This document shows, piece by piece, positions 16,810-25,876 of a stretch of 59,775 nucleotides of DNA. Source of the DNA: Pseudomonadota bacterium (GTDB lineage: Bacteria; Desulfobacterota; Desulfobulbia; Desulfobulbales; CALZHT01); the NCBI GenBank assembly GCA_018823135.1, contig JAHJJF010000106.1, positions 1 to 59,775 of the forward strand, in the 5' to 3' direction. Under the pieces are notes generated by a model. It made no database searches. It saw only the letters and a list, made by a program, of their open reading frames with translations, and was not told where the DNA came from. Within the stretch, counting starts at the first letter, position 1; every line of letters starts with the position of its first letter. The position numbers were made by a program, and so were the translations under genes.

Positions 16810-16852
16810 CCCTTCTCGGCGCCTGACCTTGTGGGGCAGCGAGCGGGAAGGG
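16810..16852 (+). terminator. hairpin downstream of pgi
   Basis: CCCTTCTCG (16810-16818) pairs with CGGGAAGGG (16844-16852), with one G-T wobble and a 25-base loop. A T-run follows 11 bases later, so it is a loose terminator candidate. The remaining sequence to 17045 shows no gene. Confidence 0.4.
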
Positions 16853-17045
16853 TCTGATTGACTTTTTTACCTACAAGATGGTTTATTATTTCCTGCGTGG
16901 TATTCTTCTCTTTTGTGCAACCAGGACGACAGACTTTTCCTGCGGCTTGGGACCTTGGTTTTTGAGCTGACGTCCCTATCCTTTCGCAAAGTTCATGGAC
17001 GTTTATAAACGATAATTTTTTTTACTACTATTTTTGAGGAGAGAC

Positions 17046-17294
17046 ATGTTTGAGTGGATTCTTACTGCTTTAAGCCTCCTGGGTACCTGGTACAATATCC
17101 AGAAGAAAGTTGCCGGCTGGTATATCTGGTCGGTTTCCAATGTGGGCTGGGTTATCTGTTTTACTATGAAGGGCATGGCTGCGGAAGCCACCCTTTTTGC
17201 CATCTATCTTGTTTTGTCAATTTACGGCATCATTAAATGGGGCGGATCAAAGTCAAAAGGGCAGGGTAATGCCCGGGCCAAAGACGGCGCGTGA
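17046..17294 (+). CDS. small membrane protein resembling part of a PnuC transporter
   Basis: The 82-residue product has about three hydrophobic helices (ILTALSLLGTWYNIQ; YIWSVSNVGWVICF; ATLFAIYLVLSIYGIIKWGG). The GTWYNIQKKVAGWYIWSVSN and YLVLSIYGIIKW patterns resemble PnuC nicotinamide riboside transporters, but the protein is only about one third of their size, like a SWEET-type half module that would need to oligomerise. GAGGAG lies 6 bases before the ATG at 17046. The function in vitamin uptake is tentative. Confidence 0.65.
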   Translation: MFEWILTALSLLGTWYNIQKKVAGWYIWSVSNVGWVICFTMKGMAAEATLFAIYLVLSIYGIIKWGGSKSKGQGNARAKDGA

Positions 17295-17600
17295 ACTATT
17301 GTATTCATTGACTCCGCAGGCCGCATCGAAGAATTATGATTATTTCAACTCCGTAGGTTGCATTACTTTTCCGCAAGATTTTTATTCCTCTGAAGTGTTA
17401 TCCCCCGGTCATGGAAATCATTGTAAATGTTATAGGCTCCCTCGTGGCATCCTGTTTTAAGCGCCCTTGCCTGTAAAAGTAGTAAAGATATTTTGAGAAT
17501 TGCCGATAGGATATATAAAGGCGTTGTTTATCTTAAAATCTTTACAAAGTGTTTGGTGGTTCAATGATCCCAGTAAACACGATGAACAAAAGGTGCAGTT
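17295..17600. other. intergenic region, no feature recognised
   Basis: About 306 bases between two plus-strand genes. I see no coding sequence with a ribosome site, no strong hairpin and no convincing promoter, only AT-rich stretches near 17510-17560. Confidence 0.4.
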
Positions 17601-17894
17601 GTGAATATTTTAGTAAGGAGCATTTCAGATTCGTTGAGGGAAAAAAGGGGAGAACACATTCCCAGCGCTAAAATTTTAAAAGGTGAGAGGCGCAAGTCAT
17701 CACTTGATAGGCGTCATTCGGTCCAGGAAGGTGTTGTTGTTTTTCTCTCTAGTATGAAGGATAAAAGAAAGCGGCAGGAAAGACGAACAATCAACGAAAT
17801 TGTGGTCCCCAGGACCGGCATGGAAAAACAACAGAATGACAAACAGGAGCCGGAGCCCAAAGCAACTTTTTCGGATTACTTAGCTATCGTCTGA
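17601..17894 (+). CDS. small basic protein with RR-x-DRR motifs
   Basis: The 97-residue product starts at a GTG with AAGGTG five bases upstream. It is highly charged, with two Arg-rich blocks (GERRKSSLDRRHSV; KDKRKRQERRTINEIVV), and has no membrane segment. ERR-x(n)-DRR patterns occur in small cytosolic proteins of delta-proteobacteria, but I know no function for them. A strong terminator follows 23 bases after the stop, which supports a real transcription unit. Confidence 0.5.
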   Translation: MNILVRSISDSLREKRGEHIPSAKILKGERRKSSLDRRHSVQEGVVVFLSSMKDKRKRQERRTINEIVVPRTGMEKQQNDKQEPEPKATFSDYLAIV

Positions 17895-17916
17895 AACAAC
17901 AAAAGAAATTATTATG

Positions 17917-17946
17917 AAGCCCGGATTCGTTCCGGGCTTTTTTTAT
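17917..17946 (+). terminator. rho-independent terminator
   Basis: AAGCCCGGA (17917-17925) and TCCGGGCTT (17931-17939) form a perfect 9-bp stem with a 5-base loop, followed by a run of T. Confidence 0.92.
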
Positions 17947-18267
17947 TTTAAATGGCAATAAAGTTTAAGTCGCCAGAGTTTTTCTTCTTTAACTCCGAAC
18001 GGTCAGCCATCCAGGAGGGAAACTCCCCGCTATTTGAAAAATCAATGAGCGACAGGGAATTCTACAAGACGTTTTTCCCTTACAAGTTTGTCGGCATTGT
18101 AAAAAAGCACGATGCGGACGCGTGTTCCTCTTATAACTCATTGAAATTATTGGGGGCGATAATTGTCGTCCTCGCAAATAAAGCTCCAGCTACGCTATGA
18201 GTTTGTAAGTCTTCGATTTTCTATATATGAAAGACTTCCTTTGTGGGCGACTGAAAGGTTGGTCTGT
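17947..18267. other. intergenic region, no gene supported
   Basis: About 320 bases between the terminator and the next minus-strand gene. An open frame at 17952-18200 lacks a ribosome site and protein-like composition, so it is not called. Confidence 0.4.
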
Positions 18268-19137
18268 TCAGATCCGACTTTTTACCAGTTCGTTAAGTTT
18301 GATCATGCACACCTTGCCGTTTGTTGAATCAGGGATGAGATCCATTCCCCTGAAAAGCATGTTTTCAGCGGTTTCAATATCTCCCAGTTCCACAAGTATG
18401 CACCCCAGTTCAATATAGGGGGGGCCGAATTCGTGGTCTGCGGCAATGGCCTTGTGGAAAATTTCAGCCGCCGCTTCGGACCTGTTTCGCTGAACAAGGC
18501 TCATACCGTAATTAAATTGGGTTTCGGCCTTGTTTCTCTCAGGTGTTTTATGGGTCATTTCCGGATACAGCTCGTTGTGGACCTGTTCTTTTGTTTTTTC
18601 ATTGAGCAGCACCTGGATTTTCCCTGCGAGAATTTCGCTCAACCTGCGGCTGTAGCCAATGCCGGCAGCGATCTTGCCGTCTCTGGTGACAAAGAGAATG
18701 GAAGGCATGATAAAGGCACCGAGTTCATTGAATGCATAGTTCTTTGGGTCAGTGCAGGCCATGAAAGTTGTTTCGGCATTCTGGAGTATCTCATTGATTA
18801 CCAGCGTCGGATTGTTCTGGATATTTACTGATACCACCCTGATATTTCTGTTTTGATAAAAATTCAGTGATTCCTGGATATTGTTGAGAATTTTTGTGGC
18901 CCGTTGTTTTTTTTCAGGGAGGTCTGCTCCCCAGAAAACAAAAAGCAGCGCCTGGTCGTCATTTCCACTGAAGCGCACCTCTTGCTGGTTGTGAAGATCT
19001 TTGAAAACAAGTTCAGGAAGAGAGTCCCCGGGTTTTATATTCATGAAAGGAAATGAAAAGGCAGGATTGGCGGTTGCTATCCCCTGAAAAAGGAACAATA
19101 GTATTTGCAAAAAGAATATGGAAAGGTTCTTATTCAT
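18268..19137 (-). CDS. exported thioredoxin-fold protein without CxxC, plus TPR repeats
   Basis: The 289-residue product has a signal peptide (IFFLQILLFLFQGIATANPA). A TlpA/AhpC-like domain follows: GDSLPELVFKDLHNQQEVRF, then LLFVFWGADLPEKK where TlpA proteins have W-C-x-x-C, then IMPSILFVTRDGKIAAG with the cis-Pro region. The redox cysteines are absent. The C-terminal 100 residues are TPR-like (MSLVQRNRSEAAAEIFHKAI; LVELGDIETAENMLFRGMDL). I infer a binding or scaffold role in the periplasm rather than disulfide exchange. The ATG at 19137 fits the signal peptide better than the upstream TTG. Confidence 0.68.
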   Translation of the reverse strand: MNKNLSIFFLQILLFLFQGIATANPAFSFPFMNIKPGDSLPELVFKDLHNQQEVRFSGNDDQALLFVFWGADLPEKKQRATKILNNIQESLNFYQNRNIRVVSVNIQNNPTLVINEILQNAETTFMACTDPKNYAFNELGAFIMPSILFVTRDGKIAAGIGYSRRLSEILAGKIQVLLNEKTKEQVHNELYPEMTHKTPERNKAETQFNYGMSLVQRNRSEAAAEIFHKAIAADHEFGPPYIELGCILVELGDIETAENMLFRGMDLIPDSTNGKVCMIKLNELVKSRI

Positions 19138-19147
19138 AATCTTAATA

Positions 19148-19176
19148 ATTATTACTAATAGCTCTTCTGCTGTCAA
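19148..19176 (-). promoter_or_regulatory. probable sigma-70 promoter
   Basis: On the minus strand, TTGACA (19176-19171) is followed after 17 bases by AATAAT (19153-19148), just before the ATG at 19137. The leader would be very short. Confidence 0.4.
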
Positions 19177-19201
19177 GGTTCTTTCTTGAAATAAACTATA
19201 C

Positions 19202-19216
19202 TCCGGAACGTTCCGG
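19202..19216. repeat. CCGGAACGTTCCGG palindrome in divergent intergenic region
   Basis: A 14-bp perfect palindrome preceded by T. The same 15 bases occur at 8748-8762 inside the flavodoxin-fold gene. Here it lies between divergent genes, so it could be an operator. Confidence 0.4.
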
Positions 19217-19351
19217 GATTCTTACAGATATTGGTGCAGAGACATAATAATGAAGATGGGCAAAGGTTTTTTATCTACCTAAGGGTCAGCAACTTTTTGT
19301 TACAGTATCTTCTGTGGGGAATTGTTAAATGCTAATGGCAGGGGTACAGGT

Positions 19352-19639
19352 ATGAAACTGTTAGTTCTTTTTTTGAGTGTCGCGACGCTCTTGATGTTTT
19401 TTCCGTTGCAGGAAATTTCTGCTGAAAATAGATGTGGTCCGCTTCTTGAAACACAGTGCGAGCAATGTCATTATAAGACAAGAATCTGCCAGTCTCTGGG
19501 GAAGAAAAGTAAATGGAAATGGAGAAATACTATCAGGGCGATGGTCAAGAAGGGCGCGAAACTCACTCGAGAAGAAGAAAAGATTCTTGTAGAGTGCCTG
19601 CACAGTCTTCTTCCAGGCGCAGAGATTGCCTGTAAGTAA
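19352..19639 (+). CDS. small exported monohaem c-type cytochrome-like protein
   Basis: The 95-residue product has a signal peptide (LLVLFLSVATLLMFFPLQEISA) and one haem-binding CEQCH motif, followed by WKWRNTIRAMVKKGAKLTREEEKILVECL. This is the helix pattern of small class I-type cytochromes, where a Met in the RAMVKKGA segment may be the second ligand. I start at the ATG at 19352, where the signal peptide begins. It precedes the DUF255 gene by 38 bases on the same strand and may share its transcript. It is probably a periplasmic electron carrier or sensor. Confidence 0.7.
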   Translation: MKLLVLFLSVATLLMFFPLQEISAENRCGPLLETQCEQCHYKTRICQSLGKKSKWKWRNTIRAMVKKGAKLTREEEKILVECLHSLLPGAEIACK

Positions 19640-19677
19640 AAAAATCTTGAGGATGGCCTATGGCCGCGGAGAATTAA

Positions 19678-21939
19678 ATGTTTGCACCTATGATAATCCG
19701 GATACTTACGATTTTAGCAGTCCTTTTGCAGCCGATGATAACCTCAGCCGGAGAAAGGGGGAATGAAATCATGTCTTCTACTCAAAAAGATAATACTGCT
19801 GCGGCCTATGTTGCGCGGCAACTGGCATTGGGAAAAAAATCCAACCGGCTGATTAACGAGACCAGCCCCTATCTTCTTCAGCACGCATTTAATCCGGTTA
19901 ATTGGTTTCCCTGGGGTGATGAGGCTTTTGAGCAGGCGCTCAAGGAGGGCAAGCCGGTCTTTCTTTCCATTGGTTATTCCACCTGTCACTGGTGTCATGT
20001 AATGGAGCGGGAGTCATTTGAGAATCCTGATGTTGCGGCGATTCTCAATAAGTATTTTATCAGTATCAAAGTCGATCGTGAAGAACGGCCGGATATTGAC
20101 CGGATTTATATGGAAGCGGCCCAGGCTCTCACCGGCAGCGGCGGGTGGCCGTTATCGGTGTTTGTCACCCCGGACAGATTGCCGTTTTATGCGGGTACGT
20201 ATTTCCCGCCGGAAGCAAAGTACGGCATGCCGGGTTTTGCCGATCTGCTCATTGCCATCAATAAGGCCTGGCATGACGACCGCCAGAAACTTCTCGACCA
20301 GGCTGACAAGCTGGTGGCAGCGATCAAGCCTGAACGTGATCCTCAAAATAAAGAACCCCTGACCGAGTCGATATTGCTCAAAGGATTTCAGGATTTTGCC
20401 GGTCATTATGATACTGAAGACGGCGGGTTTGGCACCGATGCCAAATTCCCCAGGCCGGTGGGATTGAATTTCCTGCTGCGTTTTCATAAAAGATCGGGCG
20501 ACAAAAAAGCTCTGGAAATGGTGCTTACAACGCTCAAGAAAATGGCTGCGGGTGGCATTCACGACCATATGGGTGGCGGCTTCCACCGCTATACCGTGGA
20601 TGATCAGTGGCGAGTGCCGCATTTCGAGAAAATGCTCTATGACCAGGCCCAGCTTGCCGTGTCCTATCTTGAGGCTTATCAGATTACCGGGGAATCCCTG
20701 TTCAAGGAAAGCGTCGAGGATATCTTTGGGTATGTACTGCGTGACATGACCGATCCCAACGGTGTTTTCTTTTCAGCAGAAGACGCCGACAGCCCCCGTC
20801 CGGAAAATCCTGCGGAGCATGGCGAGGGTGCGTTTTATGTGTGGACTGCCAAGGAAGTCGACCAGATACTCGGCAAAGATGAGGCTGATGTGTTCAGTTT
20901 TCACTACGGCGTCAAGAAAGATGGAAATGTATTGAAAGATCCTCATCAGGAATTTGTAGGAAGAAATATCCTGTATGAGGCGCAGTCCCTTGCCGAAACA
21001 GCTGCGCATTTTGGCAAACCACCCGAAGAAATAAAACAGAAACTCCATGAAGCGCGCCGAAAAATCATCAAAAGGCGCAACGTGCGTCCGAGGCCGCATC
21101 TGGATGATAAGGTGATCACCGCTGAAAACGGCCTGATGATCAGCGCCTTTGCCAAGGGCTATCAGGTGACCGGCGAGGAAAAGTATCTGGAGGTTGCCCG
21201 GACGGCTGCGGCATTTATTCTCAAGGAATTGTATGATCCCAAGCAAAAAACCATGTTTCGCCGGTTTCGGGCAGGTAAATCGGGCATTAACGGTATGCTC
21301 GATGATTATGCATTCTTTATTCAGGCACTTCTTGATCTCTACGAGGCATCGCAGGATTTTTACTGGCTCAAAACAGCTGCGGATTTGACCGTCACCCAGA
21401 TAGCATTGTTTTCTGATAAGGAAATGGGTGGGTTTTTCGAATCGGCGGGGAAAGATACTGGCCTGCCCATTCGGGTGAAGTCTGATTTTGAAGGGGCAGA
21501 GCCCCTGGGCAATTCAATTGCCGCAATAAATCTCCTGCGCCTGGCGCAGTTTGCCGACAAGGAAGCATGGCGGGAGATCGCTAAAAATACTGTTACAGCT
21601 GCTGCTGCAAGGTTACTTGAAAATCCTTCAGCCATGCCGCAGATGCTTGTTGCCCTTGATTATTCTCTGTCAAAACCAAAGCAGGTGATAATTCTCGGGC
21701 ACCTTGATGCGCAAGACACTAAGAAGATGCTTCAAGAGGTGCGCAAGCGTTTTCTGCCGGGAAGTATTCTGATGGTGGTTGATCCGGAGAAAAATCAGAA
21801 ACAGCTGGCGGAGTTTCAGCCCGCTCTAGAATGGTACGCAATGCGGGATAACAAGGCCACCGCCTATGTCTGCGAGAATTTTATCTGCAACAAACCGGTC
21901 ACCGAAATCAAGGATTTAGTGAAAATGCTTGATAAGTGA
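19678..21939 (+). CDS. exported DUF255 thioredoxin-domain protein (YyaL / SPATA20 family)
   Basis: The 753-residue protein belongs to the YyaL family: an N-terminal thioredoxin-like domain with [16 protein letters not shown] (Cys103 and Cys106) and [14 protein letters not shown], then an (alpha/alpha)6 N-acylglucosamine-2-epimerase-like barrel ([34 protein letters not shown]). Unusually, it starts with a hydrophobic export signal ([20 protein letters not shown]), so it probably acts in the periplasm. The substrate of the family is not established. It is preceded by a small haem protein and followed by a terminator. Confidence 0.88.
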   Translation: MFAPMIIRILTILAVLLQPMITSAGERGNEIMSSTQKDNTAAAYVARQLALGKKSNRLINETSPYLLQHAFNPVNWFPWGDEAFEQALKEGKPVFLSIGYSTCHWCHVMERESFENPDVAAILNKYFISIKVDREERPDIDRIYMEAAQALTGSGGWPLSVFVTPDRLPFYAGTYFPPEAKYGMPGFADLLIAINKAWHDDRQKLLDQADKLVAAIKPERDPQNKEPLTESILLKGFQDFAGHYDTEDGGFGTDAKFPRPVGLNFLLRFHKRSGDKKALEMVLTTLKKMAAGGIHDHMGGGFHRYTVDDQWRVPHFEKMLYDQAQLAVSYLEAYQITGESLFKESVEDIFGYVLRDMTDPNGVFFSAEDADSPRPENPAEHGEGAFYVWTAKEVDQILGKDEADVFSFHYGVKKDGNVLKDPHQEFVGRNILYEAQSLAETAAHFGKPPEEIKQKLHEARRKIIKRRNVRPRPHLDDKVITAENGLMISAFAKGYQVTGEEKYLEVARTAAAFILKELYDPKQKTMFRRFRAGKSGINGMLDDYAFFIQALLDLYEASQDFYWLKTAADLTVTQIALFSDKEMGGFFESAGKDTGLPIRVKSDFEGAEPLGNSIAAINLLRLAQFADKEAWREIAKNTVTAAAARLLENPSAMPQMLVALDYSLSKPKQVIILGHLDAQDTKKMLQEVRKRFLPGSILMVVDPEKNQKQLAEFQPALEWYAMRDNKATAYVCENFICNKPVTEIKDLVKMLDK

Positions 21940-22033
21940 TCATTGGTTTCTTGTTCTACTGTTGGCACTTGATGTAGCAGGTAGTTTTTTGCTTAATTGG
22001 TGGCACTTCTCGCTACGGTTTGAAACGTTTTTC

Positions 22034-22073
22034 CCGTAATTAAGTATAATTTACTTGATTACGGTTTTTTTTT
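22034..22073 (+). terminator. rho-independent terminator after DUF255 gene
   Basis: CCGTAAT (22034-22040) pairs with ATTACGG (22058-22064). The stem continues as AAGTA/TACTT after one mismatch, and nine T follow. Confidence 0.9.
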
Positions 22074-22147
22074 GTGTGATTCTGGGACTGAAAGGATGCC
22101 TGTGTCTTGAAATGTTTCATGGTGGTTGATGGGGGGACAGTGTATTG

Positions 22148-23569
22148 ATGCCTGCAAAAGAAAAACAATCTAATCCTCAGGCAATAAGCGCCATACTCAA
22201 GGGTATGGATTTTTCAGGATTTGTCGACTCGATCCCCCATGGGGTGCTTCTCCTGGATTCGAACCTCCGGGTGCTCGCCGTCAATCAGGTCATGGAGGCG
22301 CTTACCGGTTATTCGCGGGAAAATGCCTATGGGGTTCGAGGTGAATACATTATTCGGAGCAGTCTCGGGCAGGAGGGAGATCCTGTAGGAGAAGTGTATC
22401 AATCCGGTGTGGCAGTTACCATTGAGGCGGATATTATCAATAGGAATCGCAAGAAAAAGCCTGTTCGGTTTACGATTTCGCCGCTAAAAAGAGCAAGTGG
22501 TGAAATTGCCGGAGTTGTTGTTTGTCTTGAAGACATATCCCTTTTAAAGGATCGGGTTCATGGTTTTTCAAAATCGGAGAAGATAATCGGTCATAGTCGC
22601 AAGATGCAGGAAATTTTCGAGTTGCTGCCGATTATTGCCCGAACTGATGCATCGGCATTGCTTACCGGTGAAACCGGCACGGGAAAAGATCTGTTTGCCG
22701 AGGCGATCCATCTGGCTTCGAAAAGGTCGCCGCAGCCATTCATTAAAATCAATTGCGGCGCTCTTCCTGAGGCGCTGCTCGAGTCCGAACTCTTCGGGCA
22801 TGTTCGCGGCGCTTTTACCGGGGCTGACAGGGACAAGCCCGGCATGTTCAGGCTTGCCCACGGCGGGACGATTTTTTTGACCGAGATCGGTGATCTGCCG
22901 CTGCCGCTTCAGGTGAAACTGCTCACGGTGCTTGATGATAAGGAGTTTTTCCCGGTGGGGGGATCAAAGAAGGTCTGTGTCGATGTCCGGATCATTGCCG
23001 CGACCCATCGTGATTTAAGGGAGTTTGTCCGGCTGGGCAAGTTCAGGGAGGATTTATTTTACCGGCTGAATGTCCTGCATCTGCATATTCCGCCGCTTCG
23101 GGAGCGGGAGGATGATTTCAGGCTCCTGGTCGATCATTTTTTAAGGGAGTTTTCCGGGAAACTAAATAAGGATATCAAGGGGTTCAATGTGTCCTGCTTT
23201 GAGAGGTTGTCATCCTATTCCTTTCCTGGAAATGTTCGCGAGCTCAGAAATATTGTGGAATATGCAGTGAATATCTGTCAGAGTCGTACCATAGAGCCTG
23301 CACATCTTCCGAATTATATTTTTTCAGAGGAGCTTCAGGTTTCAGAGGAGGCGAATAGCAAGACTTCTGAAGGGGCCAAGTTCGAGGGGGAGGCAAAACC
23401 TGTCGGCGGATTCAGGGCTTCCGGGCCTTTGGCTTGGAATGAAATGGAAAAACAGATGATCATTGACGCGTTAGTCAAGACCGGTGGCAGGCGGATAGAG
23501 GCTGCAAAAATACTTGGCTGGGGACGAAGCACCTTGTGGCGCAAATTAAAACACCACGCTCTTGCCTGA
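22148..23569 (+). CDS. PAS-domain sigma-54-dependent transcriptional activator
   Basis: The 473-residue protein has an N-terminal PAS domain (about 22-135; IPHGVLLLDSNLRVLAVN), a sigma-54 AAA+ domain with Walker A GETGTGKD at about 173-180 and the sigma-54-contacting GAFTGA at about 221-226, and a C-terminal Fis-type helix-turn-helix (GRRIEAAKILGWGRSTLWRKL). It activates sigma-54 promoters in response to a signal sensed by PAS. The Walker B is FLTEIGD: Thr245 replaces the Asp usual in FLDEIG. The ATG at 22148 follows a TTG by one codon. It heads the regulatory cluster and may control the genes downstream. Confidence 0.9.
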   Translation: MPAKEKQSNPQAISAILKGMDFSGFVDSIPHGVLLLDSNLRVLAVNQVMEALTGYSRENAYGVRGEYIIRSSLGQEGDPVGEVYQSGVAVTIEADIINRNRKKKPVRFTISPLKRASGEIAGVVVCLEDISLLKDRVHGFSKSEKIIGHSRKMQEIFELLPIIARTDASALLTGETGTGKDLFAEAIHLASKRSPQPFIKINCGALPEALLESELFGHVRGAFTGADRDKPGMFRLAHGGTIFLTEIGDLPLPLQVKLLTVLDDKEFFPVGGSKKVCVDVRIIAATHRDLREFVRLGKFREDLFYRLNVLHLHIPPLREREDDFRLLVDHFLREFSGKLNKDIKGFNVSCFERLSSYSFPGNVRELRNIVEYAVNICQSRTIEPAHLPNYIFSEELQVSEEANSKTSEGAKFEGEAKPVGGFRASGPLAWNEMEKQMIIDALVKTGGRRIEAAKILGWGRSTLWRKLKHHALA

Positions 23570-23648
23570 GGGCGATTTTGCAAAGAGTCAAAACCGGGAT
23601 TATCGGCCTGAGTAATTTCTATAAATTAAATAAGGGATACGCGTCGGT

Positions 23649-23697
23649 GTCGGCCAGCAAAACAGCCGACGATTGTCAGATAACAGGACGATCTGAC
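23649..23697 (+). promoter_or_regulatory. two tandem hairpins in leader of NifX-like gene
   Basis: GTCGGC (23649-23654) pairs with GCCGAC (23665-23670), and GTCAGAT (23675-23681) with ATCTGAC (23691-23697). They lie 58-106 bases upstream of the ATG at 23755. There is no U-run after the second one. They may be a structured leader or tandem operators. Confidence 0.45.
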
Positions 23698-23754
23698 GAT
23701 TGAAAGAAACTCGTGCTTTTAGCGAGACCGACAATTTAACAGGTTTTACTTCTT

Positions 23755-24090
23755 ATGAAAATTCTCGTTACAATTCATGAAAATGATGTTGCAGCCCGAT
23801 TTGATTTAGCGACGGAGGTTCTCATTGCCGAAGCAATCGAAGGCCGCATTCTTGGCGAGCCTAGGATTATTCTTCTTCCTCGGGCATCCGGAGACGAGTT
23901 GTGCGGCCTGTCCGTAAAGGAAGATGTTTCCATTGTTATTTGTGGTGGGGTTGAAGGCGCTCATTTCGAGTATCTCATCTGGAAAAAAATAACCGTTTTC
24001 GATGGCATTATTGGGCCATATTCCGAAGCACTGGACTGGGTGCTGGCTGGTCGTTTGAAAAACGGCACTATTCTCCCCGGTTCAAGATGA
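23755..24090 (+). CDS. NifX/NifB-family (dinitrogenase Fe-Mo cofactor-like) protein
   Basis: The 111-residue product has the single-domain NifX/NafY fold: KILVTIHENDVAARFDLATE at the start, a central strand SIVICGGVEGAHFEYLIWK and a terminal region DGIIGPYSEALDWVL. In nitrogen fixers such proteins carry iron-molybdenum cofactor precursors, but many anaerobes have stand-alone homologues without nitrogenase. No nif genes are visible here. Its position directly before a histidine kinase (13-base gap) suggests a sensory or metal/cluster-binding accessory of the signalling block. The His and Cys that might bind a ligand include Cys51 and Cys63. Confidence 0.75.
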   Translation: MKILVTIHENDVAARFDLATEVLIAEAIEGRILGEPRIILLPRASGDELCGLSVKEDVSIVICGGVEGAHFEYLIWKKITVFDGIIGPYSEALDWVLAGRLKNGTILPGSR

Positions 24091-24103
24091 CAGGGGGCAC
24101 TCT

Positions 24104-25876
24104 ATGATTTATCTCCTGAAAAAACTTTTCAAGTATCTGGTCATGGATACCTTTGAGGCTGCAAGGCCTTTTACGGTAGGCAAGCGTTATAAGCATTTCC
24201 GCCGTACCCTGCTTTTAATAATGACGGTGATCACCATGACCCCCCTTGTTGTCGCCGCGACCCTGAGTTATTACCAGTATCAGGTTCTCCTGGAAAAGGA
24301 ATTTAAGAATCATATCCGCTGGAATGCGGAGAGTGCCGGCAGGACTATAAGTGCATTTATTGAAGAGCTTCGTTCGGTAATCGGGTTTATTGCTGACGAG
24401 TATAGTCATGAAGACTTAGCCGATCAAGAATTCCTGAGCTCACTATTTTCCCGACTGAAGCATAAGCGCGGCCTTGTTGACTTGGGATATATTGATCCAA
24501 GGGGCATTCAGCAAACTTATGCAGGGCCGTATGAATTCCGGGGGAAGGGGTATCGCAATATGGTGTGGCTCAAAGAGTCCATTGCGCGCCGGAGTACGGT
24601 CAGTGAAGTGTTTATGGGATATCGTAAGATGCCTCATTTTGTTATCGCTTTAACGAAAAAAAGGCCTGGTCTGGAGGAATACTGGGTGCTCAGGGCCAGC
24701 ATTGACGCCGAGACGCTGGGGCAATTTATTGGAACAATTGATACGGAGGCCTCTGATGATATTTTTCTTATCAACCATGCGGGTGAGTTGCAGACCTCAT
24801 CCCGTTATTTTGGAAAAGTGGGGGATACGTTTCCACTGGAGAGTCTTCCTTATAAAAGTGGTGTGACTCTGAAGGTGGAAAAGGGTGATTCTTTTACCAG
24901 TCTAAAGGCCTTTGCCTATATTGAGGGAACTCCGTGGATTCTGGTCCTTGTCAAGCGTGGGTATATCCATGAGAGAGTATGGTCCTCATTCAAGATGGAA
25001 TTGATTGGTATAGTCTTTATAAGCGCTGTGCTGGCATTCATCGTGATTTTGCGAACAGCAAATATACTCGGGAGTCGTATTCGGGAGGCGGACGAAAAGC
25101 GCGAGGCCATGCTTTCTGAAGTTGAACATACAAGTAAGCTTGCATCAATAGGCAGACTTGCTGCCGGTGTTGCGCATGAAATTAATAATCCCCTGGCGAT
25201 CATCAGTGAGAAGGCGGGGTTGATGCATGACTTTCTTGAAATCTCAGGAGATTTTCAATATAAAGATAATTTTTATGGTCAGATCGGCGGTATTTTAGAT
25301 GCGGTGAACCGTTGCAAGGTTATTACTCATCGGCTGCTGGGTTTTGCAAGACGTATGGATGTAACCCCGGAGTTCATATTACTTAACGAGGTGGTCCGGG
25401 AGGTTTTGAGTTTTCTTGATAAAGAGAGTCTGTATCGCGGCATCAAATTCGAGTTGGAACTGCAGGAAAATTTGCCAAAAATCCAGAGTGACAAGGGGCA
25501 GTTGCAGCAGATTTTGTTAAATATCATTAATAATGCTATCGATGCACTGGAGAGAGGCGGAAGGGTCGTCATTGCATCCTGCAGTTATGGTGAGGCGTTT
25601 GTTGGGGTTCGTATTTCAGACAACGGCCCCGGGATATCCGAAGAAAATATGAAGTATATTTTCGAGCCGTTTTTCACGACAAAAACCCATGGCGAGCATA
25701 AGGGCACAGGGTTAGGCCTTTCCATAACCTATGGCCTTGTGAAAAAGCTAGGTGGAAAAATTTCTGTAGAAAGTACTCTCGGTGTTGGCTCGACTTTTAA
25801 CATAATGTTGCCGATTGAGTTTAAGGTCGGCCTGGATGGTGAAGATGGAAGCGATACGGGTTTTGTTGGTGGATGA
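24104..25876 (+). CDS. membrane sensor histidine kinase with periplasmic Cache-like domain
   Basis: The 590-residue kinase has a first membrane helix at about 35-60, a periplasmic sensor region of about 240 residues (YIDPRGIQQTYAGPYEFRGK and the FLINHAGELQTSS stretch resemble dCache domains) and a second helix at about 299-320. The DHp H-box is LAAGVAHEINNPLAII, with phospho-acceptor His358. The ATPase domain has LLNIINNAIDAL, DNGPGIS and GTGLGLSI. All catalytic boxes are intact. AGGGGG precedes the ATG at good spacing. The following receiver gene starts inside its 3' end, so the two are coupled and are probably cognate partners. Confidence 0.92.
   Translation: MIYLLKKLFKYLVMDTFEAARPFTVGKRYKHFRRTLLLIMTVITMTPLVVAATLSYYQYQVLLEKEFKNHIRWNAESAGRTISAFIEELRSVIGFIADEYSHEDLADQEFLSSLFSRLKHKRGLVDLGYIDPRGIQQTYAGPYEFRGKGYRNMVWLKESIARRSTVSEVFMGYRKMPHFVIALTKKRPGLEEYWVLRASIDAETLGQFIGTIDTEASDDIFLINHAGELQTSSRYFGKVGDTFPLESLPYKSGVTLKVEKGDSFTSLKAFAYIEGTPWILVLVKRGYIHERVWSSFKMELIGIVFISAVLAFIVILRTANILGSRIREADEKREAMLSEVEHTSKLASIGRLAAGVAHEINNPLAIISEKAGLMHDFLEISGDFQYKDNFYGQIGGILDAVNRCKVITHRLLGFARRMDVTPEFILLNEVVREVLSFLDKESLYRGIKFELELQENLPKIQSDKGQLQQILLNIINNAIDALERGGRVVIASCSYGEAFVGVRISDNGPGISEENMKYIFEPFFTTKTHGEHKGTGLGLSITYGLVKKLGGKISVESTLGVGSTFNIMLPIEFKVGLDGEDGSDTGFVGG

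Noticed and set aside
17952-18200. 82-codon open frame after a terminator
   Set aside because: No ribosome site, low-complexity Phe-rich start, and it lies in the gap after a strong terminator.
21960-22020. Two TGGCACTT words that look like sigma-54 -24 elements
   Set aside because: The GC of the -12 element is one base off in the first and absent in the second.
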